Below, one piece after another: positions 43,260 to 52,702 of a stretch of 64,000 bases of DNA. The notes under the pieces were generated by a model. That model was not told where the DNA came from, searched no databases, and saw only the letters and a program-made list of their open reading frames with translations. Position 1 is the first letter of the stretch; each line of letters starts with the position of its first letter. The position numbers and the translations under genes were made by a program. The stretch comes from Desulfopila sp. IMCC35008 (GTDB lineage: Bacteria; Desulfobacterota; Desulfobulbia; Desulfobulbales; Desulfocapsaceae), in the NCBI RefSeq assembly GCF_010646885.2, contig NZ_CP050700.1, forward strand, positions 1,762,501 through 1,826,500, written 5' to 3'.

Positions 43260-45185
43260 TTACTGCTCATACATGACTTTTCCGGTGTCCCTCAGGTTGT
43301 ATCCTCCGAGGGCCACTATCTTCTCATGGAACTCTTTGCTGCTATTGATAAGGTCCATGACTTTTACAACTTTTGGATCATCCAGGAACTTTTTGGGGAT
43401 TATCAGATCGTAACGTTCTTCGGCTACCGGTACAAAATCAAGCCCCAGGGCAACGGCAGCAGCCCGTATGCCCATTCCTGCGTCCACATTGTCGCTCAGC
43501 ACAGCTGCTGCAATTGACATATGGGTGTATTCTTCATGCTCGTAACCAGCCAGGGTTTTAGGATCAATACCGTTGTCTGCAAGAATTTTATCTGTAAGCA
43601 ACCGAGTTCCTGCTCCTCGCTGTCGGTTGATGAATGTCAGGTCTCTTTCGACCATATCCTCAAAGCCACCTATGTTCTTCGGGTTGCCTTTAGATACAAT
43701 GAGACCTTGTTCGCGGTAACAGAGGTTCACGAGCTGAAGTTCGGTATGGGGCAGCAACCGCTTGATAAAAGAGACATTGTATTCACCGGTCGACTCGTCG
43801 AGCAGGTGACAACCGGCCATATGCGCCTCTTCCCTGCGGATAGCCATGATGCCGCCCATAGAGCCGACATGTGCCGAGGAGACACGGGTCAGGGGTCGTT
43901 GTTGATAAAGCTGGTTGGCGAGAAGGTCGAGGATGTTGTCGTGGCTGCCAATGAATACAAGGGTCGCCTCAACTTCAGATCGGGGGCGGACAAGTTCGAT
44001 CGAAACCTTTTCACCTGCACCTACACCTTCACTGCCAGCCTGGATGGTCAAGAGACCGTCGGCGCGCACCAGGGACATCACGGCTCCTGCACCCTTGCCG
44101 GCAGGGGTAGCCATAAGTGAGTCCCCGACCTTTCCCAGTGTGATGCGGACAAATTCGTCCACACCCATTGCAGAGTGAATCGGGCGTGACATGATCGCTT
44201 CAGTGGACCCATAATCGGCCAGATCCCTCCCCAGGAGGCGTCCCAGCATTTCCCTGATAAACAGTCTCATCGTCAGGACAGCGGAGACCGGATAGCCTGG
44301 TAACCCAATCACCGGAGTGTTGTCTATGAGAGCCAGGATAACAGGTTTGCCGGGCTTGATCGCTACACCGTGAACGATGACCTTGCCAACCTTGCCCAGA
44401 ACGGAGGAACTGAAGTCTCGAGTACCTGCGGATGCCCCGGCGTTCAAAACCACAAAGTCGTTTTCGGCAGCAGCCTGACGCAGGCGGGTCTCAAGCAGTT
44501 CCGGGTCGTCTGGGACCGGTTGGGCGCGTTCTGCATCGGCCCCCCATTCACGCAAATAACCGGACAGGATACGTGAATTAAATTCGATGATGTCACCGGG
44601 TTTTGGTGAGGCATCAGGTTGGATAAGTTCACTGCCCGTAGGTATAACCACACCTTTCGGGCTTCGCTGAACGGTAATTTCGGTAACACCTGTTGCCAGC
44701 ATAGCACCCTGGTCAATAGGCCGAACCTGATGCCCCTCTGGTAGTATGAGTTCGGTGGCGACGATATCCTCGCCGATGGTACGTACATGCTGCCATGGTG
44801 TTGCCGGCATGTGGAGTTGCACAGAACCTTTGTCTAAGAAGTGAACATCTTCGATCATGACCACCGCATTCATTCCTTCCGGAATGGAATTACCGGTGTT
44901 TACCTGTTGGAATGCACCCGCAGGTAAAATAACCGGCGACGCCTCGCTTGCAGAGGCAAGAGAGCTGAAATGTACGGCGATACCGTCCATGGCTGCTGCA
45001 TTATGGGCGGGAGAAGAGCGAATGGCAAAGACAGGTTCTGCGGTAACCCTGCCTAAGGATTCATCGACAGGAATGGTTTCGGTGAGTTTACCTGAGAAAA
45101 AACCACAATCCTCAAGTGCTTTGAGCCATGCCGACTTTGCTTCAGGCAGCGGGGTGTTCTTGACGTATATATTATGTTTACTCAT
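43260..45185 (-). CDS. MoeA-like protein fused to a periplasmic-binding-protein-like domain
   Basis: A 641-aa protein. The first 400 residues are a full MoeA fold (PAHNAAAMDGIAV, ASAGTRDFSSSVL, GLPGYPVSAVLTM), the enzyme that inserts molybdate or tungstate into molybdopterin. The last 230 residues are a PBP-like domain (PF12727 type: VFIGSHDNILDLLANQLY, FINRQRGAGTRLL), which may bind oxyanion or sense it. The start overlaps the upstream moeA stop (ATGA). The fusion suggests that metal selection (tungstate against molybdate) is built into the insertase. Confidence 0.92.
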   Translation of the reverse strand: MSKHNIYVKNTPLPEAKSAWLKALEDCGFFSGKLTETIPVDESLGRVTAEPVFAIRSSPAHNAAAMDGIAVHFSSLASASEASPVILPAGAFQQVNTGNSIPEGMNAVVMIEDVHFLDKGSVQLHMPATPWQHVRTIGEDIVATELILPEGHQVRPIDQGAMLATGVTEITVQRSPKGVVIPTGSELIQPDASPKPGDIIEFNSRILSGYLREWGADAERAQPVPDDPELLETRLRQAAAENDFVVLNAGASAGTRDFSSSVLGKVGKVIVHGVAIKPGKPVILALIDNTPVIGLPGYPVSAVLTMRLFIREMLGRLLGRDLADYGSTEAIMSRPIHSAMGVDEFVRITLGKVGDSLMATPAGKGAGAVMSLVRADGLLTIQAGSEGVGAGEKVSIELVRPRSEVEATLVFIGSHDNILDLLANQLYQQRPLTRVSSAHVGSMGGIMAIRREEAHMAGCHLLDESTGEYNVSFIKRLLPHTELQLVNLCYREQGLIVSKGNPKNIGGFEDMVERDLTFINRQRGAGTRLLTDKILADNGIDPKTLAGYEHEEYTHMSIAAAVLSDNVDAGMGIRAAAVALGLDFVPVAEERYDLIIPKKFLDDPKVVKVMDLINSSKEFHEKIVALGGYNLRDTGKVMYEQ

Positions 45186-46453
45186 TGATAGCGGTATATG
45201 GTAACGACAGAATCCTGGGCGACTCCCTGGCTGTCTTCATCAATAATAAAAAAACCGTCGGAACCGGAGAGTGTAGATATCGCTCCAGATTTTCCCATGA
45301 CAGGGTCTGCAATCGGGAGCCCTGTGTCCGGTTGTAAACGGACCCTGACGATATCGAGCCTTCCGGCAGCCGAATTCAGGTTTCTAGATAGTCGGGCTGT
45401 AACGGCCGGACGAAGCTGATTGTTTTCTAAACAGCGTCCTGAGATTGCTTGTATCGCAGGTGCCACAAACAGATCGAAGCAGACCAGGGCAGAAACCGGA
45501 TGACCCGGTAGTCCGAAGAGTGGTGTGGTGTCGCTGAGACCAATAAGCACGGGTTTGCCGGGTTTTAAGGCAACTCCGTGAACAAGAATTCCAGGGGGTC
45601 CCAGGGTCTCAACAGCCTGTTCACCAAGGTCGCGAACCCCTACAGAGCTGCCACCGGAAAAGAGGACGATATCATTTTCGTGAACCGCTTTTGTAAGGGC
45701 CGGGAAAAAGATATCCCTGGTGTCGGAAACGATTCCATAGTTGGTTGGGATTCCACCGTTTCTCTGTACCATGCCAGCCAGGGTCATCGAATTTATATCG
45801 CGAATCTTACCGGGCGTAAGCGGTTTGTGGTGCTCAATAATCTCGTCTCCGGTGGAGACGATTCCAACGCGGACCTTTTTGAATACCGGTATTTCGGCAA
45901 GCCCCAATGCCGCAAGCAGGCCAAGATCCTGAGGCCGGAGTAGCTTTCCCTTCTCCAGGGCCTGTTGGCCTTCACAGATATCCTCGCCGGTGTTGATAAT
46001 ATTCGTACCTTCGCCGACACTCTTTACGATTTCAATTATGGAATCGTCAACGGGGATCGTATGTTCAAACATGACCACCGAATCTGCACCTTGGGGGAGA
46101 AATCCGCCGGTGGCAATGCGGTAGCACTTCCCTTTTTCAACAGTTCCCTCGGGAAGGGCCCCCATATCTACCTGACCGGTGATGTCGAGGTAGCAAGGCA
46201 TGGACTCTGAGGCGCCAAAAGTGTCCGCTGCCTTGACGGCAAAACCGTCCATGACCGAACGGGCCTGCGGGGGCAGGTTCTCAGGGGAGTGGATTGATTC
46301 TGCCAGAATGCGATCAAGAGCCTGTTCAAGGGGGATTTTTTCAATTGGGCAGCGAGTTTCTGAAAGCCGGTTGAGTAAAAGAGTCTGCGCCTCTTCTACA
46401 GTCATCAGGCCTGTTCGCCCAAGCATATCTTTGGTTGGTGGGGTAGTAGGCAT
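45182..46453 (-). CDS. moeA: Molybdopterin molybdenumtransferase MoeA
   Basis: A protein of about 423 aa from the ATG at 46453 (MPTTPPTKDMLGRTGLMTVE), which lies 1 nt after the stop of the preceding gene; the longer frame from 46561 lies inside that gene. It has MoeA motifs PPQARSVMDGFAVKA, STGDEI, FSGGSSVGVRDLGE and GLPGHPVSALVCFDLF. It catalyses metal insertion into adenylylated molybdopterin. With the fused paralogue downstream, the operon has two insertases; one may serve tungsten. Confidence 0.93.
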   Translation of the reverse strand: MPTTPPTKDMLGRTGLMTVEEAQTLLLNRLSETRCPIEKIPLEQALDRILAESIHSPENLPPQARSVMDGFAVKAADTFGASESMPCYLDITGQVDMGALPEGTVEKGKCYRIATGGFLPQGADSVVMFEHTIPVDDSIIEIVKSVGEGTNIINTGEDICEGQQALEKGKLLRPQDLGLLAALGLAEIPVFKKVRVGIVSTGDEIIEHHKPLTPGKIRDINSMTLAGMVQRNGGIPTNYGIVSDTRDIFFPALTKAVHENDIVLFSGGSSVGVRDLGEQAVETLGPPGILVHGVALKPGKPVLIGLSDTTPLFGLPGHPVSALVCFDLFVAPAIQAISGRCLENNQLRPAVTARLSRNLNSAAGRLDIVRVRLQPDTGLPIADPVMGKSGAISTLSGSDGFFIIDEDSQGVAQDSVVTIYRYQ

Positions 46454-46454
46454 G

Positions 46455-47048
46455 TTACGTGTGGACTCTGAGATGGATAGTTTCAAATGGTTTAATTTTT
46501 TCGCAAAGCTCTTCGGGTGCCAGTTGCCTGTCGTTAAAGGTACACCGTTTGATGCGGCCAAGGAGACTGGGCCGGTAATTCAAAAAAGAAACCAAATTTG
46601 AAGAGCCTACCGTTACACCGTCATTGAGCAGTCCGGGACCTCTTTCTTTAGCCAGGGCACTGAAGAGCTTCAGGGTAACTATCGTTTCTTTTATGGAGGT
46701 GTCAATAGTTGTGTTTACAGTTGTTGTTCTGAGAGCGGCATGATGACTGTCTTTTCTGAAAATGGCACCGGCGAGACCGGGCATTGCGGTGGTGATGGCG
46801 AGCACGCACTTAATACCTGAAATAGGGGTGTACAGATCGTCGGTTGCCGTCCCATCAAGAAAAATGGTTTGCACCCTCTCAGCTATGTATTCGCTGGTGA
46901 AGCCAGGAAGCTTCATGAGAAGGGCATCGATCGTGGTGCCGGGTTCTATTGCTATTTGAAGCCCTGACTGGAGCAATGTGCTGAAAAGTCCGGGGCTACC
47001 CTGGTCTACTTTGAGAACCAGGTTGTTGGGTGAAGACAGGGATTTCAT
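46455..47048 (-). CDS. Hypothetical protein, first gene of the AOR operon
   Basis: A 197-aa soluble protein (MKSLSSPNNLVLKVDQGSPG). It has a segment reminiscent of small beta-grasp or pterin-related proteins (IEPGTTIDALLMKLPGFTSE, FLDGTATDDLYTPISG), but I do not recognise the family. Its stop is 1 nt from the moeA start, so it is clearly part of the tungsten/molybdenum operon and likely acts in cofactor or enzyme maturation. Confidence 0.7.
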   Translation of the reverse strand: MKSLSSPNNLVLKVDQGSPGLFSTLLQSGLQIAIEPGTTIDALLMKLPGFTSEYIAERVQTIFLDGTATDDLYTPISGIKCVLAITTAMPGLAGAIFRKDSHHAALRTTTVNTTIDTSIKETIVTLKLFSALAKERGPGLLNDGVTVGSSNLVSFLNYRPSLLGRIKRCTFNDRQLAPEELCEKIKPFETIHLRVHT

Positions 47049-47447
47049 AAACGGCTGATGTCTGTAATGTATTGAATTGTCAACAGAAAGATAATCTACT
47101 CATTGTCGGCTTGAAGGTGAAGTTTCAATGAATTGTATTTAGGAAAACAATAGCAGAATTAGGCGTGGAGATAAACGAAAAAAGAGGTGGTGTCAGGAGA
47201 TAAATACCCTTAAGTGACCTATACTAACACTTTGAATCTCAAAAGATGTTTTATGATAAATCGAAATATTGTCCACTTATAATCAGGTTTGTTATTTCTC
47301 AGGGAGAAGGGAGTAAATATTGATTTGATGATTATTTTTTAGTGCCTTACGTCTTAAAAATTGTCATAAATAGCAGGTAGCCTAAAAAGGGTTATAAGAT
47401 TCCTTGCTCATTTCATTGTTAAATATCTTTTCCAGAAGGTGAATAAT
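47049..47447. other. intergenic region between AOR operon and gpmI
   Basis: About 400 bp holding divergent promoters. A TTGACA reads toward the AOR operon (complement near 47078-47083) and a TATAAT lies at 47278-47283 on the plus strand, but neither has a convincing partner box. No gene or RNA was recognised. Confidence 0.35.
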
Positions 47448-49073
47448 ATGTCTTCTTTGTGTTTGAATTCTCTCTCCGGATATCGTTCGTTTCAGGGCCC
47501 GGTGGTTTTTTTTGTGCTGGATGGTGTGGGTATCGGCAGCCGTGATGAACGGGATGGTGTTTTCATGGCTCACACACCTGTACTCGACCAACTCCTTGAG
47601 GAGAATCTGGTAACCACACTCAATGCTCATGGAACAGCAGTGGGGTTGCCATCAGACGACGATATGGGCAACTCCGAGGTCGGCCATAACGCCCTCGGTG
47701 CCGGCAGGGTGTTCTCTCAAGGGGCAAAGCTTGTCGGCGAAGCACTGGAGAGTAAAGATGTCTTTCTGGGTAAAAGCTGGGCTGAGTTAAAGGGGAGGGC
47801 CGAGAGTGGTGTGCTCCACTTTATCGGCCTTGTTTCAGATGGTAATGTACATAGTCATATCGACCACCTCTATCAGCTATTAGACGGTTGCGCCGAACAG
47901 GGGCTTCAACATGTTCGCGTTCATGCTCTTCTGGACGGTCGCGATGTTGGAGCTAAGAGTGCCCTGGATTATATTATACCGCTTGAGGAAAAGCTGGAGG
48001 AACTTTCAGCACGGGGACTTGACTACCGCATCGCCTCCGGCGGGGGGCGCATGGTAACAACCATGGATCGTTATAATGCTGACTGGTCAATTGTGGAAAA
48101 GGGCTGGAAAGCACATGTCCTTGGTGAAGGCAGGTCTTTTGCCAAGGCTTCTGACGCTGTCGAGACCTACTATAGTGAAGATCCGGATATGACAGATCAG
48201 TATATGGATAGTTTTGTCGTCACTGAAGGGGGGAATCCCGTCGGTACCATAAACGATGGTGATGGAGTGGTCCTTTTTAATTTCAGAGGAGACCGGGCCA
48301 TTGAAATATCACGGGCCTTTGAGGAAGAGGAGTTTACAAAATTTGACCGGGTTCGCCATCCCGATGTTTACTATGCAGGCATCATGCAGTATGACGGTGA
48401 CGCCAATATTCCTGAGAACTACCTGGTAGAGCCCCCGGCCATTAATAATACCCTGGGTGAATATCTTTGTGCGGCAGGTGTAAGCTCGTACGCAATTTCC
48501 GAGACCCAGAAGTTTGGCCATGTTACTTATTTCTGGAACGGCAACAAGTCTGGCTATATTGATGAAAAACTTGAGAGGTATGAAGAGGTTTTGTCGGAGA
48601 CTGTGCCGTTTGATCAGCGTCCCTGGATGAAGGCTGCGGATATCACAGATAGGGTAATCGCAGAGATAAAAAAGGCGGATAAAAAATTTATCCGACTCAA
48701 TTATGCCAACTGTGATATGGTCGGCCATACCGGGGTTGTTGAGTCAGTCAGGATAGCTGTGGAGACTGTTGATATGTGCCTGGGGCGATTGTTGCCGGTA
48801 ATTGAAAAGGCAGGCGGGATCGCTGTTATAACTGCAGATCATGGTAATGCCGACTGCATGTGGACGGAGAAAAAGGGGAAACGTGCTCCGATGGTTGCCC
48901 ACACCCTGAACCCGGTCCCGTTTATTATCAAAGACTTTAGTGGCGCTAATTCAATAGCTTTTTCCGGTGTGGCCGAGGCGGGACTGGCCAATGTAGCGGC
49001 GACGGTGTGCAATCTACTCGGCTATGAGGCGCCAAAAGAATATATGCCGTCCCTTATCACGTTCCAGGCATAA
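47448..49073 (+). CDS. gpmI: 2,3-bisphosphoglycerate-independent phosphoglycerate mutase
   Basis: A protein of about 541 aa starting at the ATG at 47448, with AGAAGG 8 nt before it (the GTG at 47439 overlaps this site). It interconverts 3- and 2-phosphoglycerate in glycolysis/gluconeogenesis. Seen: FFVLDGVGIGSRDERD (metal site), DDDMGNSEVGHNALGAGRVF (catalytic Ser), HVRVHALLDGRDVGAKSA, FNFRGDRAIEISRAF and ITADHGNADCMW. Length is slightly above the usual 510-515. Confidence 0.96.
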   Translation: MSSLCLNSLSGYRSFQGPVVFFVLDGVGIGSRDERDGVFMAHTPVLDQLLEENLVTTLNAHGTAVGLPSDDDMGNSEVGHNALGAGRVFSQGAKLVGEALESKDVFLGKSWAELKGRAESGVLHFIGLVSDGNVHSHIDHLYQLLDGCAEQGLQHVRVHALLDGRDVGAKSALDYIIPLEEKLEELSARGLDYRIASGGGRMVTTMDRYNADWSIVEKGWKAHVLGEGRSFAKASDAVETYYSEDPDMTDQYMDSFVVTEGGNPVGTINDGDGVVLFNFRGDRAIEISRAFEEEEFTKFDRVRHPDVYYAGIMQYDGDANIPENYLVEPPAINNTLGEYLCAAGVSSYAISETQKFGHVTYFWNGNKSGYIDEKLERYEEVLSETVPFDQRPWMKAADITDRVIAEIKKADKKFIRLNYANCDMVGHTGVVESVRIAVETVDMCLGRLLPVIEKAGGIAVITADHGNADCMWTEKKGKRAPMVAHTLNPVPFIIKDFSGANSIAFSGVAEAGLANVAATVCNLLGYEAPKEYMPSLITFQA

Positions 49074-49112
49074 CTACCCTTAATTCTCTTTCTTATCAAC
49101 GGCTGAAGGTCT

Positions 49113-49661
49113 ATGACTGAATATATTAGTAAATCCGAAAAAAAAAGGCAGTTTAAGCAGACCGAAATGGTGGCTGCCGAACTTGTGGAACTGTCCAACA
49201 ATGAACTCAAAAGTCTTGTTTGCAGCGAAGAATTGAAGGGTGAAATAATCGCAGCAAGAGGGCTTAAAGGTGGCTCAAGAAACAGACAGGTGAAGTATGT
49301 CGCCAAGGTCATGCGGCAGGAATCACTTGATGGCATCTATGAATTTCTGGCCCAGCGCAAAGGTTCGGACCTGAAAACGAAACAGCAGTTTCATGAAGCC
49401 GAAAGGGTGCGCGATACCCTTATCAACGAGGCGGTTGAGTCACATCAGGATTGCCAGCGAAATCAGGTCGAATGGGACATTAACTGGCAGAGCAGTGAGA
49501 TCCCCCCGCTGTTGGATCGGTATGTGGACTTAAAGGAAAGTGAGATAAGGAAGACGATTTATAATTATGTAAAAAGCAGGAACCGGGTCCATTACCGGGA
49601 ATTGTTCCGGATGGTGAAAGGGGCAATTGAGCAGGCGGAGGCACGTAAGCGGGTGTTGTAA
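49113..49661 (+). CDS. darP: Ribosome-associated protein DarP (DUF615/YjgA)
   Basis: A 182-aa charged helical protein. The opening EYISKSEKKRQFKQTEMVAA and the internal GSRNRQVKYVAKVMRQE match the DUF615/YjgA family, a 50S assembly factor in Gammaproteobacteria. It lies 39 bp after gpmI. Length agrees with the family. Confidence 0.85.
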   Translation: MTEYISKSEKKRQFKQTEMVAAELVELSNNELKSLVCSEELKGEIIAARGLKGGSRNRQVKYVAKVMRQESLDGIYEFLAQRKGSDLKTKQQFHEAERVRDTLINEAVESHQDCQRNQVEWDINWQSSEIPPLLDRYVDLKESEIRKTIYNYVKSRNRVHYRELFRMVKGAIEQAEARKRVL

Positions 49662-49674
49662 ACACTACGTCTAA

Positions 49675-49814
49675 GAGCGTGTCGGAGAATTGTCATTTTG
49701 GCTAAGATCGAGGCAAATGGAGAAAATTTTTCACAGCCATATGTTTGATGTTGCAAGCATTATTTTCATGAAACAGCGGAAATCCGGGGAGAAAGGGCAT
49801 TGTCGGACAGCCTC
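49675..49814. repeat. MITE-like non-coding element (candidate)
   Basis: A 140-bp intergenic segment with imperfect terminal inverted repeats: GAGCGTGTCGGAGAATTGTC at the left, and GAGGCTGTCCGACAATGCCC on the complement of the right end (13 of 20 match). CTA occurs just outside on both sides (CTAA before, CTAG after). No coding frame. It could be a miniature inverted-repeat element; multiple genomic copies would be needed to prove it. Confidence 0.35.
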
Positions 49815-50357
49815 CTAGAGTAATCTTTTCGATTTCCAGTACTTGTTTCTCCAGTAATCATCGTCAAGTCGTGAAATCATAACACCTTTGATGGTGGAGA
49901 CATGTATGAAAGAGAGGTCTTCCATGTATATCCCCACATGTTTTTGGAAAAGACCGGTTTTGAAAAAAACCAGATCTCCAGGTTTGAGCGCATTGCGAGG
50001 GATTTTCTTACCTTGGCGCGCCTGTTCAGAGACTGTTCGGGGTAAATCGATGGTAAATAGATTTCGGTATGCGAGGTAGGTAAAGGCCGAACAATCGATA
50101 CCGCTTTGAGACATGCCGCCGTTCTTATAGGGGGCTCCCTGCCAGTCGGTATAAAAGTCATGGAGGGTTTCCCTGACCTGGGATTTGTCAACTGTGGTGT
50201 GGTGACGAACCTTGTAGGGCGTTGCGTGGATTGCAGTTGTCGAGCTTTTTGGGTGGTAGTAGACCTTTTTCTTGGTGCAGGCCAGAAGGCTAAAAGCAAG
50301 GCATAGGGAAACCAGCAAGCTTGGAACGGTACGCGAAATATTAGTGGGTGTGTACAT
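49815..50357 (-). CDS. NlpC/P60-family lipoprotein peptidoglycan hydrolase
   Basis: A 180-aa lipoprotein with signal peptide and lipobox (SLCLAFSLLAC-TKKK, lipid on Cys about residue 27). The NlpC/P60 domain has catalytic Cys in GIDCSAFTY, His in HVGIYM and a polar third residue near FIHVST. Such enzymes cleave peptide cross-links of peptidoglycan from the outer membrane (Spr/MepS-like). Lys-Lys-Lys after the Cys gives no Asp +2 inner-membrane retention signal. Confidence 0.92.
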   Translation of the reverse strand: MYTPTNISRTVPSLLVSLCLAFSLLACTKKKVYYHPKSSTTAIHATPYKVRHHTTVDKSQVRETLHDFYTDWQGAPYKNGGMSQSGIDCSAFTYLAYRNLFTIDLPRTVSEQARQGKKIPRNALKPGDLVFFKTGLFQKHVGIYMEDLSFIHVSTIKGVMISRLDDDYWRNKYWKSKRLL

Positions 50358-50480
50358 GACCGCCAGGTTAGTTGATACGTGTGATGAAATAAATGTAAAT
50401 CGTTAAGTACAAAAAATATACTACAAAAAATAATGGAGAAGCAACCGTAGGGTGCGACGGTTGGGCTTTAACGCGGGAAA

Positions 50481-50930
50481 ATGAATATATTTGTGTATGG
50501 ATCCCTCATGGACAGGGAGATAATGAATGATGCGTCCGGTTCTCAGCCTGTTGGTGAAAAGGCTGTCTTATCTGGTTTTAGCCGTTACCGTATTAAAAAT
50601 GCTCAATATCCAGGAATACGGCAAGAACAGGGTGGTCGGGTGGATGGGTTGCTCTACCTCAATGTGGAACATGAGGCTGTTCATCGACTCGATATTTTTG
50701 AAGGGGATATGTACAGCCGAATGGAAGTCGAGGTACAGTTGCAAGGGGCAAACGAGGTGCGTAAGGCTATGACCTATGTTGTAAAAGGTGAGTATGCACA
50801 CATGCTCTCTTCTCTGCAGTGGAATTTTGAAGAGTTTATTGAAAAGGGCAAAAGTCTTTTCACCGCGGGGTATCATGGTTTTGACGATCTGGAAACAAGG
50901 TTGAATTCAACCAGGAATCAGGGAGAATAA
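50481..50930 (+). CDS. Gamma-glutamylcyclotransferase-like (AIG2/GGCT) protein
   Basis: A 149-aa protein beginning MNIFVYGSLMDREIM, the YGSL signature of GGCT/AIG2-like folds, then GFSRYRIKNAQYPGIRQ, GLLYLNV and LDIFEGDMYSRMEVEVQ (the Glu-containing segment typical of the active site). Known members release 5-oxoproline from gamma-glutamyl groups; the substrate here is unknown. The next gene starts 5 bp after its stop, so the two are co-transcribed. Confidence 0.87.
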   Translation: MNIFVYGSLMDREIMNDASGSQPVGEKAVLSGFSRYRIKNAQYPGIRQEQGGRVDGLLYLNVEHEAVHRLDIFEGDMYSRMEVEVQLQGANEVRKAMTYVVKGEYAHMLSSLQWNFEEFIEKGKSLFTAGYHGFDDLETRLNSTRNQGE

Positions 50931-50935
50931 AGGAC

Positions 50936-51886
50936 ATGAAAACAGTATTTCTCGATGCCAAGGGACTGGATGAACTTAATCTAAGCGGTTTGCACAAAGT
51001 GTGTGGGCCCATGAAGATATATCAAAAAAGTCAGCCTGTAGAGGTGGCGTCACGAATTGAGACTGCAGAAATTGTGATTCTCAATAAAGTGAAGATGACT
51101 CGTGAGCTGCTTGACAACGCAAAAAATCTCAGGTTGATAGCGGTCGTGGCGACGGGTACTGATTGTGTTGATCTGGCGGCCTGTCGGGATGGAGGCATAA
51201 CGGTGGTAAATTGCCGTGCATATGGTACTGCCTCTGTAGCGCAACATATTTTCACTTCCATACTTGCCCTGTCCACCAGCTTGATTCAGTATCATGAGGC
51301 CGTACGATCAGGTCGATGGCAGCAGTCGGATCAATTTTGTTTTCTTGAGTATCCGATTACGGAGTTGTGCGGGAAAAAACTCGGTATAGTCGGGTTTGGC
51401 ACACTGGGAAAAGGTGTGGCAAAACTGGCCGAAGCCTTCGGAATGGAGATATTGGTGGCAGCGCGTCCCGGTTTGCGGGACGATACACGGCCCTCTCTGG
51501 CTGAAATACTCCCGCAAATTGATGTCCTCACCCTACATTGCCCTTTGACTTCTGAAACAACGCACCTCATAGGGAAAAAAGAACTGTCGATGATGAAATC
51601 GACGGCCATTCTTGTTAATGGTGCCAGAGGCGGAATCGTTGATGAGGCCGCACTTGCGGAAGCCTTGAAAAATGGTGAAATCGGCGGCGCTGCGGTGGAT
51701 GTTCTCACAAAGGAGCCTCCTGTTGACGGCAACCCCTTACTTGATGAGGAGCTTCCGAACCTTCTCGTTACGCCGCATATTGCCTGGGCTTCTGTAGAGG
51801 CAAGGCAGCGAATACTAGATCAGACGGCGGAAAACATCGCGGCATTTCTCGGCGGTGAACAGCTTCGTGTCGTCGAGGCTTCCTGA
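50936..51886 (+). CDS. D-2-hydroxyacid dehydrogenase (glycerate/hydroxypyruvate type)
   Basis: A 316-aa NAD(P)-dependent dehydrogenase. It has the nucleotide motif GIVGFGTLGKGVA (GxGxxG), the substrate and catalytic Arg in NGARGGIVDEAAL, Glu in the KEPPV segment, and His in VTPHIAW. Length and motifs match the D-isomer dehydrogenases closest to glycerate dehydrogenase (HprA). The true substrate needs assay. Confidence 0.92.
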   Translation: MKTVFLDAKGLDELNLSGLHKVCGPMKIYQKSQPVEVASRIETAEIVILNKVKMTRELLDNAKNLRLIAVVATGTDCVDLAACRDGGITVVNCRAYGTASVAQHIFTSILALSTSLIQYHEAVRSGRWQQSDQFCFLEYPITELCGKKLGIVGFGTLGKGVAKLAEAFGMEILVAARPGLRDDTRPSLAEILPQIDVLTLHCPLTSETTHLIGKKELSMMKSTAILVNGARGGIVDEAALAEALKNGEIGGAAVDVLTKEPPVDGNPLLDEELPNLLVTPHIAWASVEARQRILDQTAENIAAFLGGEQLRVVEAS

Positions 51887-51894
51887 AAAGGCGC

Positions 51895-52569
51895 TTACTC
51901 TAGCTCGAAAACAACAGTAACTTCCGCCCGGACTGTCACCGAGCCCATGGTCACTGCAGGAACTTCACTCATGGCCTTGGCTGCCCGGAAAGGTTGTGGT
52001 CCGGAGGCAGGGAGGGATGTTTCCTGAATGGAATGTACCGCGCCGAGTTTTGCATCCAGGGCTGCAGCCATGATGGCTGCTTTTTCACGGGCAGAAAGCA
52101 GGGCTTGCTGTAAAAGACGTGTTTCCTGCTGTTTTTTATCATTTCTGTCGTATTCGGTATAATTTATTGAGAGTGACGGGTAGCGGGAGAGTTCCTTATA
52201 CACCTCATGAATATGTTCCAGGACATTGACTTTTATCTGTAGTGTGCCGGCACTAAAATACCCATTCACCACCCGACTATTGCTCTCCCACCCATACTCT
52301 ATGCCCTGAGTGATGGTAGAGACGGTGATATCAGCAGGCTCTATACCTAAGGCTGCCATTTTCTGTGCCAGTTTTATCATGTCACTTTGTACTGATGAAC
52401 GACTTTTCTCCATGGAGTCCGCAACAACCTTCAGTTGTGCATGGATTCGTGAATAGTCGGCCGGGAGAATGGCAACGGCATCATTGTAGACAGTGATTGT
52501 CCGAACAGGTTCCGCAAATACGGCCGATACATTTAGTAGTATAATGCAAAGAAGAAAGAATGTTCTCAC
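51895..52569 (-). CDS. Exported SIMPL-domain (DUF541) protein
   Basis: A 224-aa protein with signal peptide (MRTFFLLCIILLNVSAVFA) and a SIMPL domain (QLKVVADSMEKSRSSVQSD, GIEPADITVSTITQGIEYGW, ALLSAREKAAIMAAALDAK). These periplasmic proteins form ring-shaped oligomers and are linked to oxidative stress (YggE), but no reaction is established. Its stop faces the dehydrogenase gene 9 bp away. Confidence 0.9.
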   Translation of the reverse strand: MRTFFLLCIILLNVSAVFAEPVRTITVYNDAVAILPADYSRIHAQLKVVADSMEKSRSSVQSDMIKLAQKMAALGIEPADITVSTITQGIEYGWESNSRVVNGYFSAGTLQIKVNVLEHIHEVYKELSRYPSLSINYTEYDRNDKKQQETRLLQQALLSAREKAAIMAAALDAKLGAVHSIQETSLPASGPQPFRAAKAMSEVPAVTMGSVTVRAEVTVVFELE

Positions 52570-52702
52570 TATGGCTCTCCGTTCAGGTCCCGGTTCATTG
52601 GAATTTATCTCTGGTAACTACACCTTGCTCAGGTATACTGTCAGTTATTGAAAAAATGTTGTCTGTAAATTTACTATACGATAATACATCTGGAATAACA
52701 CT

